A stretch of DNA of 64,000 nt from Myotis daubentonii (GCF_963259705.1 NC_081848.1:54990895-55054894); one strand, 5' to 3'. Positions 32,640 through 44,445 are shown, counted from the stretch's first letter. The notes: generated by a model from the sequence alone, not told the origin. Program-made: numbers and translations.

Positions 32640-34005
32640 CATTTACACTTTACAGTCCATGAATTCTTTGGAACAGTTCTATCCCATAAGGAGAGAGTCT
32701 AAGACCTGGGGCAGAGAAGCTGGGAGCAGGAGGCAAGGGGAATACAAAAAAGGAGAAAAACAAAAACAAAATTACCAGTGGATCATTTTCAGAGTCCTGT
32801 TTTAGGAGTCACTGCCCAAGGCCAGTTTGGACCCTGCTCCTCCACCCTTCCAATGATTAAGCACCTGGTTGTCTGTAGGAAATCCGTTTCTGTTTAGAAT
32901 AGCCAGTGTCTCATTACTGCCATTGAACCCTGGCTGAAGCAGGAATGAAGAAGTCTTAGTCACAGCTAAGTTATCACCATGGCCTTGGACACTCTATGAT
33001 ATAGAACATTAGGAGAGCAATAACTGAAGTGAACCAAGCGGAATGAATGAGTGAATGGATGGGATGAATGGGCAAACAGAATGTGTTTGGGATACACGGG
33101 CTCAGCAAGGTGGAGGAGGCCCCCCTTCCCAGAGGAACCTGGAAAAGGTGAAACAGCACTAGGACCCAGCAGCCGAGCTTCTCGCTGCCTAGCCGTCTAC
33201 ATTAGAATATCTTTCCTTTCTTTGTTGCCAACACTCAGGGATTATAGATTCTAGAGAATGCTGCTTTACTTTATTTATTTCTTGAATTCACAGTGAGAGG
33301 GTGAAAAGGCCTCCACTTATGCTTTTTGGCATATAAATAGCTCACAGTGGAGAGAAAGGGGGAGTCAATGGTTCCAAATTCAAAATCAAGACGGGCTGTT
33401 CTGACAAGCTCCAAATTACAGAGTGCTCCAGGCACAAATAAAAAGAGACAATTTCGGAGAAATTCTATTTTCCTATTCAATTCCGGAAGAGAGAGTCAAG
33501 CCAAGAAAACCCCAGCGGCCTTCCACAAATTGATTTGGTTTCAGCAGCCACTTGGGGTGGGCACGCAGTCAGACAACAAACCATCCTTCAGGCCTTGTCC
33601 TTCTTGCCAGCTCCCTCCCTTCAGAGACTGAAAAAGCATCACCGCCACTTGATCCTTCAACGTGGCGCGAACACAGAGCAAGCTCCTCACGCCTGCTGGA
33701 CAAATGGGCACGACCGGAATTGCAGAATCCTCTCAAAGACCTTGAAGCGGTCACGGTATGACAGGTTTGAATTTGCAGTCCATTTTGCGGGGTCTCTCTT
33801 GACAGCCTTTCATTGCCTTAAAACACTTTATGCTTTCATGTTATCAATTATTGAAATAATTTACAGAACACCCACTCATGTCCCCTCATTCACTAAGCAC
33901 AAGCAACTGCTGAGCGCCTGCTGTGTACCCACCCACTGGGTATACAGCCCCTCAAAGCCCCAGACTGACCTTTTCAGGGTCGACACTTCTAACTGCTAGA
34001 TTTCC
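32640..34005. other. Unassigned sequence
   Basis: No repeat or exon recognised. The plus-strand open frame at 33535-33999 (154 codons, overlapped by frames on both strands) has no recognisable domain. Confidence 0.3.
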
Positions 34006-34009
34006 TGAG

Positions 34010-34380
34010 CTATTCATTTGGCATTATTTTAACAGTAAAGCACTAGAAAAATACCTCATTATAATGTAACCAATGAAAGGGAATGGTTAAACAAAATGTA
34101 ATGTTTCCATTTGATAGAATATGGTATTGCCATTAAAAACAAAGTTTATAGAGAACCTAAGCTTAATAAATGCTTATGTTAGATGAAAACCAAGCAGGAC
34201 CCACACTGATATAAAACATAATCTGACTATATTTATAAAATGCAAAGCATGAATACAGAATAAAAATAGGCCAAAATGTTAACTCTAAGCTATGGATGAT
34301 ATCTCCTCTGCATACTTCTCTGAATATTCCTGTTCATTTAACAACATTCAAGAAAATATAAGGCATTAAAAATGTTTTTT
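34010..34380 (+). repeat. L1 3' UTR remnant
   Basis: 'Agggaatggttaaacaaaat', 'atggtattgccattaaaaac' and 'ccaaaatgttaactctaagc' follow old L1 3' end order. Confidence 0.45.
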
Positions 34381-34683
34381 TAAAATCACCTATAAACACA
34401 CCACCACTGTTATCAATATGGCATACTGTCCATTATTTGTTAGAAAATTCATAAATATATTTTGCATATATTGCTTGCAAAAATTTTTAAGAATCTTTAA
34501 AATCGGAAAGAATCAGAAATGTTTAGACATATGAAGATAATGTAATGTTAACTGAGAGAGTCAAAATCATATGTACACTATGAATAAAAGAGTGCTCTGT
34601 AAAAAGAGTTAATTTTCACTGCTTTGTATCTTGTCAAATTTGTGCCATGTCATGTCTATCTATTTAAGATAAATAAAAATTAG

Positions 34684-34901
34684 CCCTAACCGGTTTGGCT
34701 CAGTGGATAGAGCGGCAGCCTGCGGACTGAAAGGTCCCAGGTTCGATTCTGGTCAAGCTCATGTACCTTGGTTGTGGACACATCCCCAGTAGGGGGCGTG
34801 CAGGAGGCAGCTGATCAATGTTTCTCTCTCATCGATGTTTCTAACTCTCTATCCCTCCCCCTTCCTCTCTGTAAAAAATCAATAAAATATATTTTTAAAA
34901 A
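34684..34901 (+). mobile_element. Ves SINE, CCGGTTTGG lineage
   Basis: The head is CCCTAACCGGTTTGGCTCAG and the B box GGTTCGATTC. The pyrimidine run and AATAAAATATATTTT tail are intact. Imperfect target duplications start AAGATAAAT at about 34666 and 34902, differing at two positions further on. Confidence 0.93.
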
Positions 34902-35008
34902 AAGATAAATGAACATTATTATTCTCCTACCTTCCCCCAAAAGTCCAGAAGAAATATGTTAAGGTGAAATTTAAATGGGTACTTTTCTCCCCTTATCTAT
35001 TATCTGAT

Positions 35009-35093
35009 TTTTTTTAATCCTCACCTGAGGATATTGAGAGAGTGAAAGGGAGGGAGGAGGTAGAAAGAGAGAGAGAGCGAGAGCGAGAGCGAG

Positions 35094-35136
<43 letters not shown>

Positions 35137-35284
35137 TCGATGTGAGAGAGACACATCGACTGGTTGCCAACAGGGGCAGGAAGCAAACCTGCAGCCGAGG
35201 TACATGCCCTTGCCAGGTAATTGAACCAGAGACCCTTCAGTCAGCAAGTTGATGCTCTAACCACTGAGAAAAACTGGCCAGGGC
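35009..35284 (-). mobile_element. Ves-related SINE, CTCACCTGAGG lineage, with GA/GAGAGC array
   Basis: The left end is poly(T) plus TTAATCCTCACCTGAGGATA. An expanded purine array of GA and GAGAGC units occupies about 35066-35132. Then come 'aacatcgatgtgagagagac' and a degenerate tRNA head ending CTGGCCAGGGC. It shares this organisation with the elements at 59539 and 61880. B-box decay (AATTGAACCAG) suggests it is older. Confidence 0.85.
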
Positions 35285-35289
35285 TATCC

Positions 35290-35785
35290 ATTTGTTGTTA
35301 TGTAGTTATACTTCAGGATGAAAAAAATAACTTTAAAAATTCTATGCTTTCCTCAAAATCCCCATAACCTAAAGTATCTACTGTATTAGCACTTTCCCTT
35401 TAAACAACCTGAGTGTCCCCCTACTCCATCCCCTCAGCAGCCTTCTTGGCTGCAGAGGCCCAGGGAACAGCAGGGTGGGCTCTCTGGTGACTAGCTGCAG
35501 CCGGGGACCTGCAGGGGCCCCTCACCCCCCATCAGTGCCTGGAGCCTTCCCCCAGAGAGGAGCGGGACGCAGAAACACACCCCCACACCCACCCACGGTG
35601 TCAGAGTGCTGCACGAAGGTGAAAGGCTCAGTGAGAGGCCTTTGAAATGACTGGCAAGGGAGATGGCTTCTTTTTCCAACTGCCCCTGTCTTCCATTCCC
35701 CAGGCGCCCACTCCTCCTCCTCTGGAATCATGATGGTGATGGGTTGGGCACTGGGTGATCATTCGTCCCACAATCCCACCTCACC
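35290..35785. other. Unassigned sequence
   Basis: GC-richer at 35440-35740, with no repeat, exon or RNA gene recognised. Confidence 0.3.
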
Positions 35786-35789
35786 TCAG

Positions 35790-35960
35790 AGTTTGCAAAC
35801 ACTTTCAATATGGAGCGTTTCATTTAACACTAGCAGGGGAAAAAGAGACTGTGAGACAGGAATCTCCTCCACTTTACAGCCGAGGAAGATGAGGTTCCAG
35901 AAGGTTAAGGGACCCACGCAAAACCCAGGCCTAGTCTCTCAAGGCCCTGCGTCCCTTGAC
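35790..35960 (-). repeat. MIR SINE remnant
   Basis: 'Cctccactttacagccgagg', 'aagatgaggttccagaaggt' and 'acccaggcctagtctctc' are reverse MIR order. Confidence 0.55.
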
Positions 35961-36189
35961 GGGAGACCTCCACATGCCTGAGTCAGGGACAGCTCTTCTC
36001 ATGCAGGCTCTTGGCACAGCCTGAGAGGAAATGCCCAGGGGCAGGTGGTGGCCTTGCAAGCCGGGTGCTGCCCAGTTGAGACAGCCCTAGAAGTTCAAAC
36101 TGGCCACCTGACCAACACCAGGTCCTTGGAGCACCGACTTAGGCTGGAGAGGAGGAGCTGGCTGGTGGGTGAACAAACCTACGTAAGCT

Positions 36190-36400
36190 TCATACATTGG
36201 AGGGGTTTGAATCTCAGCTCCCCCTCCTACTCTATGACCTTGAGGAACTTACTTAACCTGTTTCTTCATGTTTCAAAACAGAGACCTTATAGAACCCTCT
36301 GTGTAGAGTTTTTGAGTGGATCAACTGAGATGTGTATTGAGGTAAACACTTCACATGCATTGACACACAGTAAACAAACAGCAGCAAGTACTAACAATAC
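36190..36400 (+). repeat. MIR SINE remnant
   Basis: 'Ttgaatctcagctccccctc', 'tatgaccttgaggaacttac' and 'ttcacatgcattgacacaca' appear in MIR order. Confidence 0.6.
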
Positions 36401-36419
36401 TGGCGATTCATATTGGTGA

Positions 36420-37415
36420 GGATGATGCTATATTAGTGGGAGAAAATATGTAGCCAAGGGACTGTGTTAGAGGTTACAGACGAAACGAAAGGAGCTTCAG
36501 TTTCTCAGTCCTCTTCCTCTTCAATATGTTCATACAGAAACTGGAGCCCCTTTTATGCTCAGTGCCTTTTCCCCTCAAAATGTCCTGCTATAAAAATCAG
36601 TGAATAGCATGTAATGTGCTTTGAATTCTGGTGAGTTTTCATCCATAAATTATTGAGCAGAAAGAGATGACTTCACAAGACCCTCAAGGCAACATCTGAG
36701 GTAAACCAGGAGGCAGCCATAGCACCCTGGATACGGAGCGCAGGTCTGCCCCCCACACCACCTCCCTGCACCATCAGTGTGGACAGGTGTGAACATCACA
36801 GCGAGAGCTTCCACACCTGGAAAGCTTGGACAGTAACCTCACCCTGTCACTGTGACACCTCAGACATGTTCCTGCTCTGGGCTCAGTTTCCTTGTCTGCA
36901 AAATACAGTGCTGGACTAGTTGAGCTTTGCTGTGCCAGAAGCTCAGAGACCTTTAATCTCCAAGTTCATCTGCACGCATCTCCTTGCAGACAAATACTGG
37001 CTTCAGCGCCCACATTCAGGCCTCACGTGTCAATTACCATGCATCTCTCTGAGTGCTGGCAAGGAGGCCAGGGAAGGTGGCACTGGTTTTGATTTTCATA
37101 AAATATCTGACAGTCCTTCGGAAATCTCACCATAAAAAGACATTGGCTATCCCCAGTCACAGGTAATAAATAATGACAAATCTTGCAGAGACAACGACCC
37201 AAAGGAGGTATCGCCGATGGCCACCCAGAAGAAAGAGATTAACTTTACAGGGAGAGAGGGGAAGATTAACTTTATGGGCAGAAAGATGACAAGGGTAATA
37301 TACTTGGCCAAATGCAAGTCTAGAATTGCTGTGCTGAGTTCTGCACTTTTGAATTTGGGAGAAACCTCAAGAGCGGTAATTAGACCTGAATCTTAACATC
37401 ACCACTTAATAGATG
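36420..37415. other. Unassigned sequence
   Basis: No clear repeat or exon recognised. A weak MIR-like trace lies at about 36840-36910. Confidence 0.3.
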
Positions 37416-37419
37416 AGTA

Positions 37420-37585
37420 ATGTCTTATAAACACTTCCACATTCAAGGTGTCACTTAATTCTCATTCACAACAAACACCTCTTTCTCTCATAATCAGATG
37501 AGGAAAGGGGCTAACGATGGCTGAGAGACCTGCCCAAGACCCCACAGCTAAGAAGTGCAGGGCTGGCAGGCAAATGATGACTGGA
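37420..37585 (-). repeat. MIR SINE remnant
   Basis: 'Cacttaattctcattcacaa', 'gatgaggaaaggggctaacg' and 'agacctgcccaagacccc' are reverse MIR order. Confidence 0.5.
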
Positions 37586-37883
37586 GTCCAAACGCAGCCT
37601 TTCCAAGCTTATTTACGCCTTTCCTCTGCAGGCGAAAACAGCGGAGGAGAGAGCTTGTATTCAGCGTGACTTTATTGATGTGTGTAACCCAGCACAGTAG
37701 CCAAGTTGGGAAGAAGCCAGCTATGCAAAATGTAAAAGTGAAGTCCCCAAACATGAAAACAAATGCCATAGGATGCCATTAGGGAAACATCCCTGACAAC
37801 AGCTTCTGCTGCTGAGGCAGTGGTTCTCAACCGGGGTGACTTTGGTGCCCAGGGGACATCTGGCAATACATGAAGACATTTTT

Positions 37884-38296
37884 AAAAAAATACATTTTAT
37901 TGATTTTTTACAGAAAGGAAGAGAGAGAGATAGTTAGAAACATCAATGAGAGAGAAACATCGATCAGCTGCCTCCTGCACACCCCCTACTGGGGATGTGC
38001 CTGCAACCAAGGTACATGCCCTTGACTGGAATCGAACCTGGGACCCTTCAGTCCGCAGGTTGACGCTCTATCCACTGAGCCAAACCAGCTAGGGCAGTGG
38101 TCGGCAAACTGCGGCTCGCGAGCCACATGCGGCTCTTTGGCCCCTTGAGTGTGGCTCTTCCACAAAATACCATGTGCGGGCGCACGTGTACAGTGCGATT
38201 GAAACTTCATGGCCCATGCGCAGAAGTCGGTATTTTGTGGAAGAGCCACACTCAAGGGGCCAAAGAGCCGCAGTTTGCCAACCACTGAGCTAGGGC
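37884..38296 (-). mobile_element. Ves SINE interrupted by SPIN
   Basis: Minus orientation: TACATTTTATTGATTTTTTA on the left, the tRNA-like head complement CCACTGAGCCAAACCAGCTA on the right, with SPIN inserted in the last bases of the head. The last nine bases, AGCTAGGGC (38288-38296), follow SPIN. Outer target duplications CATGAAGACATTTTT lie at 37869-37883 and 38297-38311, inside MER20. The SINE is therefore younger than MER20 and older than the SPIN insertion. Confidence 0.93.
38087..38295 (+). mobile_element. SPIN element nested in a Ves SINE
   Basis: The body is 38095-38287 (193 bp), from CAGTGGTCGGCAAACTGCGG to GCAGTTTGCCAACCACTG. Perfect duplications AGCTAGGG lie at 38087-38094 and 38288-38295. 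It is 18 bp shorter than the 211-bp copies because the right arm lacks the CATGTGGCTCGCGAGCCG segment. Same orientation as 55289. Confidence 0.93.
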
Positions 38297-38549
38297 CATG
38301 AAGACATTTTTTATTGTCCCAACTGGGGAATGCTACTGGCATCGGGGGGGATAGAAGCAAGAGATTCTGCTAAACACCCTCCAATGCACAGGACAGTGTC
38401 CACTCCAACAAAGACTAATCCGTTAAAAATAAAAAATAGATGATAGATGACACTCTCCATCTTAGCAAACTAGAGGAGCAGAAAGATGGGCTATGCTTTC
38501 AAAGAACAAAGCTCGCTACAAATATAAGGTGTATTAACATCTGGATGTG

Positions 38550-38660
38550 GTTTGGGTTCTTTCAGACTCGGCTCCAGCCCTAAAATTCACTGTGTGATCC
38601 TGGGCAGGTCACTTAACCACTCTCTGTCAAATTTCCCCTGTAAAACAAGCTTTTACAAAG
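38550..38660 (+). repeat. MIR SINE remnant
   Basis: 'Gtgatcctgggcaggtcact' and 'taaccactctctgtcaaatt' are the MIR core. Confidence 0.5.
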
Positions 38661-38664
38661 TGCT

Positions 38665-38800
38665 GATTCTCAAACTTTCCTGTACCTGACAGCGGCCTGG
38701 GATTCTGGCTAAAATGCACATTCCTAGGTTCTATTATCCGAGATGAGTTTTACACCCCAGGGGAATCTGTCACAGATGGTTGGCAAATTTCAGTTTGAAT
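38665..38800 (+). repeat. MER5-like remnant
   Basis: 'Tgctgattctcaaactttcc', 'gctaaaatgcacattcctag' and 'caggggaatctgtcacag' resemble diverged MER5. Confidence 0.4.
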
Positions 38801-38819
38801 AGCATGAGAACACTTTACC

Positions 38820-39820
38820 AAACAAATGAATAAAAATGTTTTATTTGTGAGTTTTGTGAGTTTGAGAAATGGCGCCATCAGCAGCCCAGGGGTTAAATTA
38901 TTGGGGGCTGTCTCTCAAGGGAGCGCGGATTCTCCAAGGCCAAGAGAACCAGGGAGGTGGCCCAACTGTGAGACAGAAGCCAAGGAATAGCTGAAACTAA
39001 AACAGCAACCCCTCCACCTGAGAGGAGGCTCATGGAACTAAATCCCAACGATGAACACCCCACAGAAGGTGGGGGAAGGTGGTAGGACTTCGGACATCAA
39101 GGCAAATGCATTAGCCAACAGGGAGCATAACTCTTCACAAATCACTTAAAGGAACCCACAGGCAAACCCAAACGCACTCAGTGAAGGGACTCTTTCACTT
39201 GTAGCAATAATTCGGTCCCCTAATAACTCCTCTGGGAAGAGGTATCGACAACATTCAAGGGAAAATGAGCAGAAGTGGGGTCTTAGGGACCCCCAGCCCA
39301 CAAGGGGTAACCCAGAGCCATGAAGGGTTGGACATTCACTGCAGGCACCTGCCACGTTGAGCTGTCTGTCCTCTACACCCAAACTGAGAGCCACCTGCTG
39401 CCGTTCACTCACAGCCCCGTTCCCTTCTCCTCCATCCTGCACCCCATGCTCCAAATGTCTGAGAAAAAAGTGAATCCATGCCCTGGCTAATGACCAAATA
39501 TAAGCAAATTCACATCCCACTTGTTCCTCTTTATCTTTTCACCTTCCCCAAGGCATCCTCATCCGCATCCTCATAGGTCCCCTGCTTAACCACCGGGCAG
39601 AGTGACACAGCCAGAGCACGCCCTGGTAACAGTACTAGGTACATCCATGGGCGTTCCCACCGAGCCTGACACGATCCTCTCATTTGTCACTTCACCCTTT
39701 CTGCTCCCATAAAGGATGCGGAGCAAACTTCCCCAAAGGTCATCACCGGCTTCTACGCACATCGTCCCAGGAAAGGAAATTGCTGACAGAACATGGCACA
39801 TCTTACTCCTCATTAGGGAA
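38820..39820. other. Unassigned sequence
   Basis: No repeat or exon recognised. Minus-strand open frames at 39146-39520 and 39586-39882 have no domain features. Confidence 0.3.
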
Positions 39821-39824
39821 AAAT

Positions 39825-39985
39825 CGCTGACCATTAGAATCACCTGTGGAATGTTTTTAACATGATGATGCCAGAGCCCCATCCCAGACCAAATAAATCA
39901 GGCTCTGGCACTGGGTCCCGGGCATCAAACATTTTTTTAAAGTTTCCCAAGGAACTATAATATGCAGCCAGGGCTGGCATTCACT
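39825..39985 (+). repeat. MER5-like remnant
   Basis: 'Ccattagaatcacctgtgga', 'ccagagccccatcccagacc' and 'tataatatgcagccagggct' follow MER5A order. Confidence 0.55.
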
Positions 39986-40811
39986 CGGCTAAGGCCTTGT
40001 AGTGGGGATGTGGGCTCCAACTAACAGCTAAAGTCCTGGTGACCTCCAGCCCCAAAATGCATTTGGGGTAACAATAAAGGGAAGTTTTTCCTCCTCAAAA
40101 GGAAGAAAACGAATCTGCCATGTGAAATTTAAAAGGGGGCTAAAGAGCAGAGAACTAGCTGGGTTTTGCCTCATAAAGCATTGTTTCATTTCAAGCAAAC
40201 AGTAGCACTGTATCAGGCACTGAAGCAGGGAACCGCGGTAATAAAACATGACCCTCTGAGGAGGTAGCAGCCAGGGCAACCAGAGGCTCCCATCAAGGCC
40301 GTACCCCTGATGCAGGTGTGGAGGGAGAGCAGGAGCTGGAGGAGGTCAGCCAGCCTGGGCTGGGCCCCAGAGACGCTTTGGGCTCCAGCCATGGTTAGAT
40401 ACTCCCACAGGTGCCGCAGGACTCAATTCCCAGTCTGTTTCCTGTGCGACTGGCTCCACCCTGCTGGCCTGTTGCCAGTCAGCTCTAAAATGCCTAAGTA
40501 GGGCCTCCTGCTGCCCACAAAGTTACAGCTATCTTCATTTCCCTTCCAAATTAATATGCTGCTGCCCCGTAATAAAGCTGTCAGCTCCCGACACAGGATG
40601 CTGGCTGAGAAAGGTGGCCAAGGATATTTGGGCAGCGGCTGCTTGATCCCACGGTGGGACTCCTCCCACACTGACAGCGGGTCTCCCCTCACCAGAATGC
40701 ACCCCTCCACCCCTCCCTGTCTGGCCGTCCTCCTTTGCCGCACATTACCACTTGGCCATTGATTGCACTTGGGACTGAAACACAATTAATCCCTGCTCCA
40801 GCCACATTCCT

Positions 40812-40830
40812 CCCCCCCCCCCCCCCCCCC
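40812..40830 (+). repeat. Poly(C) tract
   Basis: Nineteen consecutive C. Confidence 0.95.
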
Positions 40831-41140
40831 GAGAATGAATCTGACAGACCCGCAGTGTCAATAGGAGAGCACCCTTCTGAATGCTAATTGCCCTCACGAG
40901 TTCTGCAGAGGGCACGGGAGAGGCGGGGATGCTGGCCTCCATGGCGTGGGCACTCTCGGGCTCAGAAACCCTACCTGGCGTTATCAGCAGCAACTCGATG
41001 CAGGGGCCGCCCTCCCAGTCGAGAAAGCAGCAGCCAGAGACCCTCAAGTTTCCTCCAAGGTAACATAAGGCTGATGGCGGAGCCGTGTGCCCAGGCAGTG
41101 GGGAGAGGCGAGGGGGCCGCCTGCAGACTGCAGCTCGGCT

Positions 41141-41160
41141 CCACTCCACTCCACTCCACT
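41141..41160 (+). repeat. (CCACT)4 microsatellite
   Basis: Four perfect CCACT units. Confidence 0.95.
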
Positions 41161-41459
41161 GCGGGGAACCAGCAGCGGGTGAGGATTTAAAATGCAGAAG
41201 ATGAGATTTAGGTTAGATTCAAAGACGAACTTCCTGACAGAGGGAAGCACTGGAAAGGCTGACCCATTACTTAAATTTCACTGGAGAGCCACAAGGGGCC
41301 GATTGTGCTGTCCGCCAGGACGTGAGTGAGCAGCCTCTGTACACAATGGTCAGAAGCAGGGCCCTCACCCAGGTGGCCACAGCCCCTAATTGTGTCATAA
41401 CTTTTTTAGTTTTTAATATAAGGCAAGTGGGACAGTCTGATAATCCCACTAATATGCAC

Positions 41460-42125
41460 TTTTAAATGGACTTATCCTTTGACCAAGGAATTTCAGTTCT
41501 AGAAATCTCAGAAAGTGGTAAAAAACAAAAAAGTCAAATATTTGTATGCACTGTAGGTGGAAATAGGTGTTTGTGTATTTTAGTGGAAGCAATCTAAATG
41601 CCCAACTAATGAATGGGGATTAAGAATAGTTTGGCCCATGTAGCAAATGAATATGTTTTTAAGGAATATGTGATGATCTGGGAAATGCACGTGACATCAT
41701 GTTAAGTGAATAAAGCATATTAGACTGTGTATTTTAAAAACAGTATATGCGCCAAAACCGGTTTGGCTCAGTGGATAGAGCGTCGGCCTGCGGACTGAAA
41801 GGTCCCAGGTTCGATTCCGGTCAAGGGCATGTACCTGGGTTGCGGGCATATCCCCAGTAGGAGATGTGCAGGAGGCAGCTGATCGATGTTTCTCTCTCAT
41901 CGATGTTTCTAACTCTCTATCTCTCTCCCTTCCTCTCTGTAAAAAATCAATAAAATATATTAAAAAAAAAACAGTATATGCACATTTCAAAAAAGAATGA
42001 AGAGAACTACACCAAAATATTAGCAGTGATCATCTCTGGGTGGGGAAGTAAATGTTTTTCTTTTATTGATTTTCCAAATATCCTAAGATAAGCATATTAC
42101 CTTAATAACCAGAAGATGTAGACAT
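41460..42125 (+). repeat. L1 3' UTR remnant split by a Ves SINE
   Basis: 'Acatcatgttaagtgaataa', 'acaccaaaatattagcagtg', 'atctctgggtggggaagtaa' and 'taataaccagaaga' follow the old L1 3' end. The SINE at 41751-41966 interrupts it. Confidence 0.5.
41751..41966 (+). mobile_element. Ves SINE, CCGGTTTGG lineage
   Basis: Full-length copy with A-box region TGGCTCAGTGGATAGAGCG, B box GGTTCGATTCC and AATAAAATATATT plus poly(A). Perfect 15-bp duplications AAAAACAGTATATGC lie at 41736-41750 and 41967-41981. It is very close to the copies at 2592 and 30793, implying a recently active source. Confidence 0.95.
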
Positions 42126-42129
42126 TAAA

Positions 42130-42490
42130 AGAAAAAAGAAAAGCAGTCTGTTCTCTGACATACCTCAGCGCCATAAATCTACTTTATCTGCACGGCCATT
42201 ATTCCCAGAAAGCAAAACGGTGACACTCAATCTTGTACTTGGCAAGACAAACATATTCTTGCTTCCAAAATGGCTCAGCGAACCCACTGCAGCCACCTGA
42301 AAACCACTCGTCACTATTTCCCGCTGGGAAGCACAGGGTCTTCTTCCCCCTCAAAGATGCATGAGACTCTCATTCTGCAGCCAGACCCTCCCTTCACATC
42401 CAAGGACAATGTGCCTCAGTAAGTCTGAAAGGCCAAAGAAAGAGATGGAATCCTGCAAAGAACTGGGGTTTAGTGGATTAACCCTGAGAA
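42130..42490. other. Unassigned sequence
   Basis: No repeat, exon or RNA gene recognised. Confidence 0.3.
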
Positions 42491-42499
42491 ACCTTGAAC

Positions 42500-42725
42500 T
42501 ACCAGAATTTAGAGATGGTCACTATTTACCGAATGTCCCCTATAGCCCAGGAACTGGGCAAGATGCTTTCACATACTTTGCAAAGCAAGAGTCATTAACC
42601 CAATTGTATACATGAAGAGACTGAGGCTCCAGAACTCACATCAACTTGCCTCAAATCACAGACAGTAAGTAGCAGGGCCGGGCCTACATGCTGCTCCCCT
42701 GACTCCAAGTCAGGAAAGCTTCCCT
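42500..42725 (-). repeat. MIR SINE remnant
   Basis: 'Atacatgaagagactgaggc', 'aacttgcctcaaatcacaga' and 'agtaagtagcagggcc' are the reverse MIR core. Confidence 0.6.
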
Positions 42726-43024
42726 CCGCAGTCACCTCTAGCATTAGCGTTTTCGCAGGGAGCACCACTCAGACCACACTTCTTCCTTCCACACTTACCC
42801 CCCTCCTCTCGGTACCTAGGACAGGCCACTCACTATGTCTTGCCCACTTGCTATCTCCACCACCACCCATGGATGCAAACACACGAGTCCCCTGTGGACA
42901 CCCAGCTCCCCAACTGCTCCCTGACCTTTAAAGGAGGACCAAGCATGGAGACTAAGCCCTCTCTGGGGGTGTCTGAAACTCTGGGGTCCTCTAGTTCACA
43001 GCAAAACCAGCTTTAGGATCTCCT

Positions 43025-43180
43025 CTATGCTCACAACATCTCTGAAGCAGCAGGCCTCTCAACCCCTTTCACAGAGGGAAACTGAGGTTGGAGAGTGGGT
43101 TGACCTGTTCCGGGTCTAACAAGCAGCAGAGCTAGGACCAGAACTCAGGTCGCTGACTACCGGCCCAGCGATCTTTCCAC
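43025..43180 (-). repeat. MIR SINE remnant
   Basis: 'Cacagagggaaactgaggtt' and 'gagctaggaccagaactcag' are reverse MIR order. Confidence 0.5.
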
Positions 43181-43194
43181 CACAGAGACGAATA

Positions 43195-43395
43195 CTAAGA
43201 ACTTGGGCTCTGAAGTCTGAAGGTCTGGACTCAGATCTCATCCCCACTACGTACCAGCTGTGTGGCTTTGGGCCCATTACTTCACTTAAGTCTCATTTTC
43301 CTCGATCACAACATGAAGCAAATAACAGTCCCCAGCTGGCACAGCTGTGGTGAGGATTAAGTGGGATCATATGTGTAAAAACGTTAGCAGGTGCC
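43195..43395 (+). repeat. MIR SINE remnant
   Basis: 'Aggtctggactcagatctca', 'gtgtggctttgggcccatta' and 'gtggtgaggattaagtggga' appear in MIR order. Confidence 0.65.
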
Positions 43396-43604
43396 TGGGG
43401 TGTTGTTGGCTCTGTTATCACACATCCCCAAAGGCATAGCAGCAAGACTCGTCCATCTTATCTCCCCACTATGCAAGGCCCAAAAGGTTTTAGCCTGAAA
43501 ACAGGGCCATAAGGGCCAGCACCAACTTAGTTGGAACCAGCTCTCTGCCTTGCAAGGCCTGGTCAGTAGCCTCCACCTAGTTTTCAAGTCTTACGGACTT
43601 GACT

Positions 43605-43875
43605 TTGAACATGCTCTTCTCTCTGCCCCACTTCATCCCTTAACTCCTCTCTTTCAGTGGCACCTCTGCAGTCAGCTCGGCTAGGAAATCTTCTCTTACC
43701 TCCCAGGCTGGATTAAGCCCCACAGATTCCTGGACTTACAGCTCTATCAGGGTGCTCACCACTATTCCCAAAATTGGCTCTATACTTTCCTCTCTGCCCC
43801 ACCAGTCCGAGAGCCACTGAACACAGGGCTGTGCCATATTCACTGTTTGATCCCTACTGCCCACCTGAAGGCTTC
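43605..43875 (+). repeat. L2 LINE 3' remnant
   Basis: 'Tttcagtggcacctctgcag', 'cagctctatcagggtgctca' and 'ccactgaacacagggctgtg' follow diverged L2 3' order. Confidence 0.45.
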
Positions 43876-44330
43876 CTACTGCTATTGTAACAAATTCACC
43901 ACAAATTTAGTGGCTTAAAATAACATACATTTGTCATGTGACAGTTCTGGAGGTTAGAAGTCCAAGATCAGTTTTGCTGAGATAAAATCAAAGTCAGCAG
44001 GGCTGCATTCCTTCTGGAGGCTCCAGGGAAGAATCCATTCCTTGCCTTTTTCAACTTCTGGAGGCTGCCCACATACATTCCTTGGCTCATGGCGCCACAT
44101 CACTCCAACCTCTGCTACTACCATCATGTTTCCTTCTCTTCACTCTGATCCTCCGATAAGGATCTTTCTGATTATACCGGCTCACCCAGATAACCCATAA
44201 CCATCTCTCCATCCCAAGATCCTTCACTGCAACGTCCCTTTTACCACATAAGGCAACATATTCTGGGGATGAGATCATGGACATCTTTTGGGGAAGGGAC
44301 CATCACTCAGTCTACCCCACTACCACAGCA
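43875..44330 (-). repeat. MaLR-like LTR fragment (antisense)
   Basis: 'Caaatttagtggcttaaaat', 'gacagttctggaggttagaa', 'gtcagcagggctgcattcct' and 'cattccttgcctttttcaac' match the antisense order of mammalian MaLR-type LTR sequence. Confidence 0.45.
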
Positions 44331-44445
44331 CCTCATGCATAGCAGACGGGCAGTGGCTGTCTACCTCATGAAAGAGACCATGCTCCATGAGGTCCTAAAC
44401 CACCGAGAAGCAGAACCTCTTCAGATGGTTTAGGAGGGCCCCAAA

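Larger units (their letters stand above)
37818..38425 (+). repeat. MER20 interrupted by a Ves SINE
   Basis: The left part runs from CAGTGGTTCTCAACCGGGGT through 'aggggacatctggcaataca'. The right part resumes at about 38297 with 'tgtcccaactggggaatgct' and 'ctaaacaccctccaatgcac'. Removing the younger SINE restores normal MER20 order. This is the outer shell of a three-level nest. Confidence 0.75.
39990..41455. other. Unassigned sequence with short tracts, possibly conserved noncoding
   Basis: No transposon recognised apart from a faint CR1/L3-like trace at 41200-41260. A 19-base C-run (40812-40830) and (CCACT)4 (41141-41160) lie here. The segment 40500-41060 carries several open frames on both strands, none with a domain. 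Confidence 0.3.

Noticed and set aside
33535..33999. Plus-strand open frame of 154 codons
   Set aside because: Composition and overlap with frames in other phases give no coding signal. No family is recognised and there is no flanking splice evidence.
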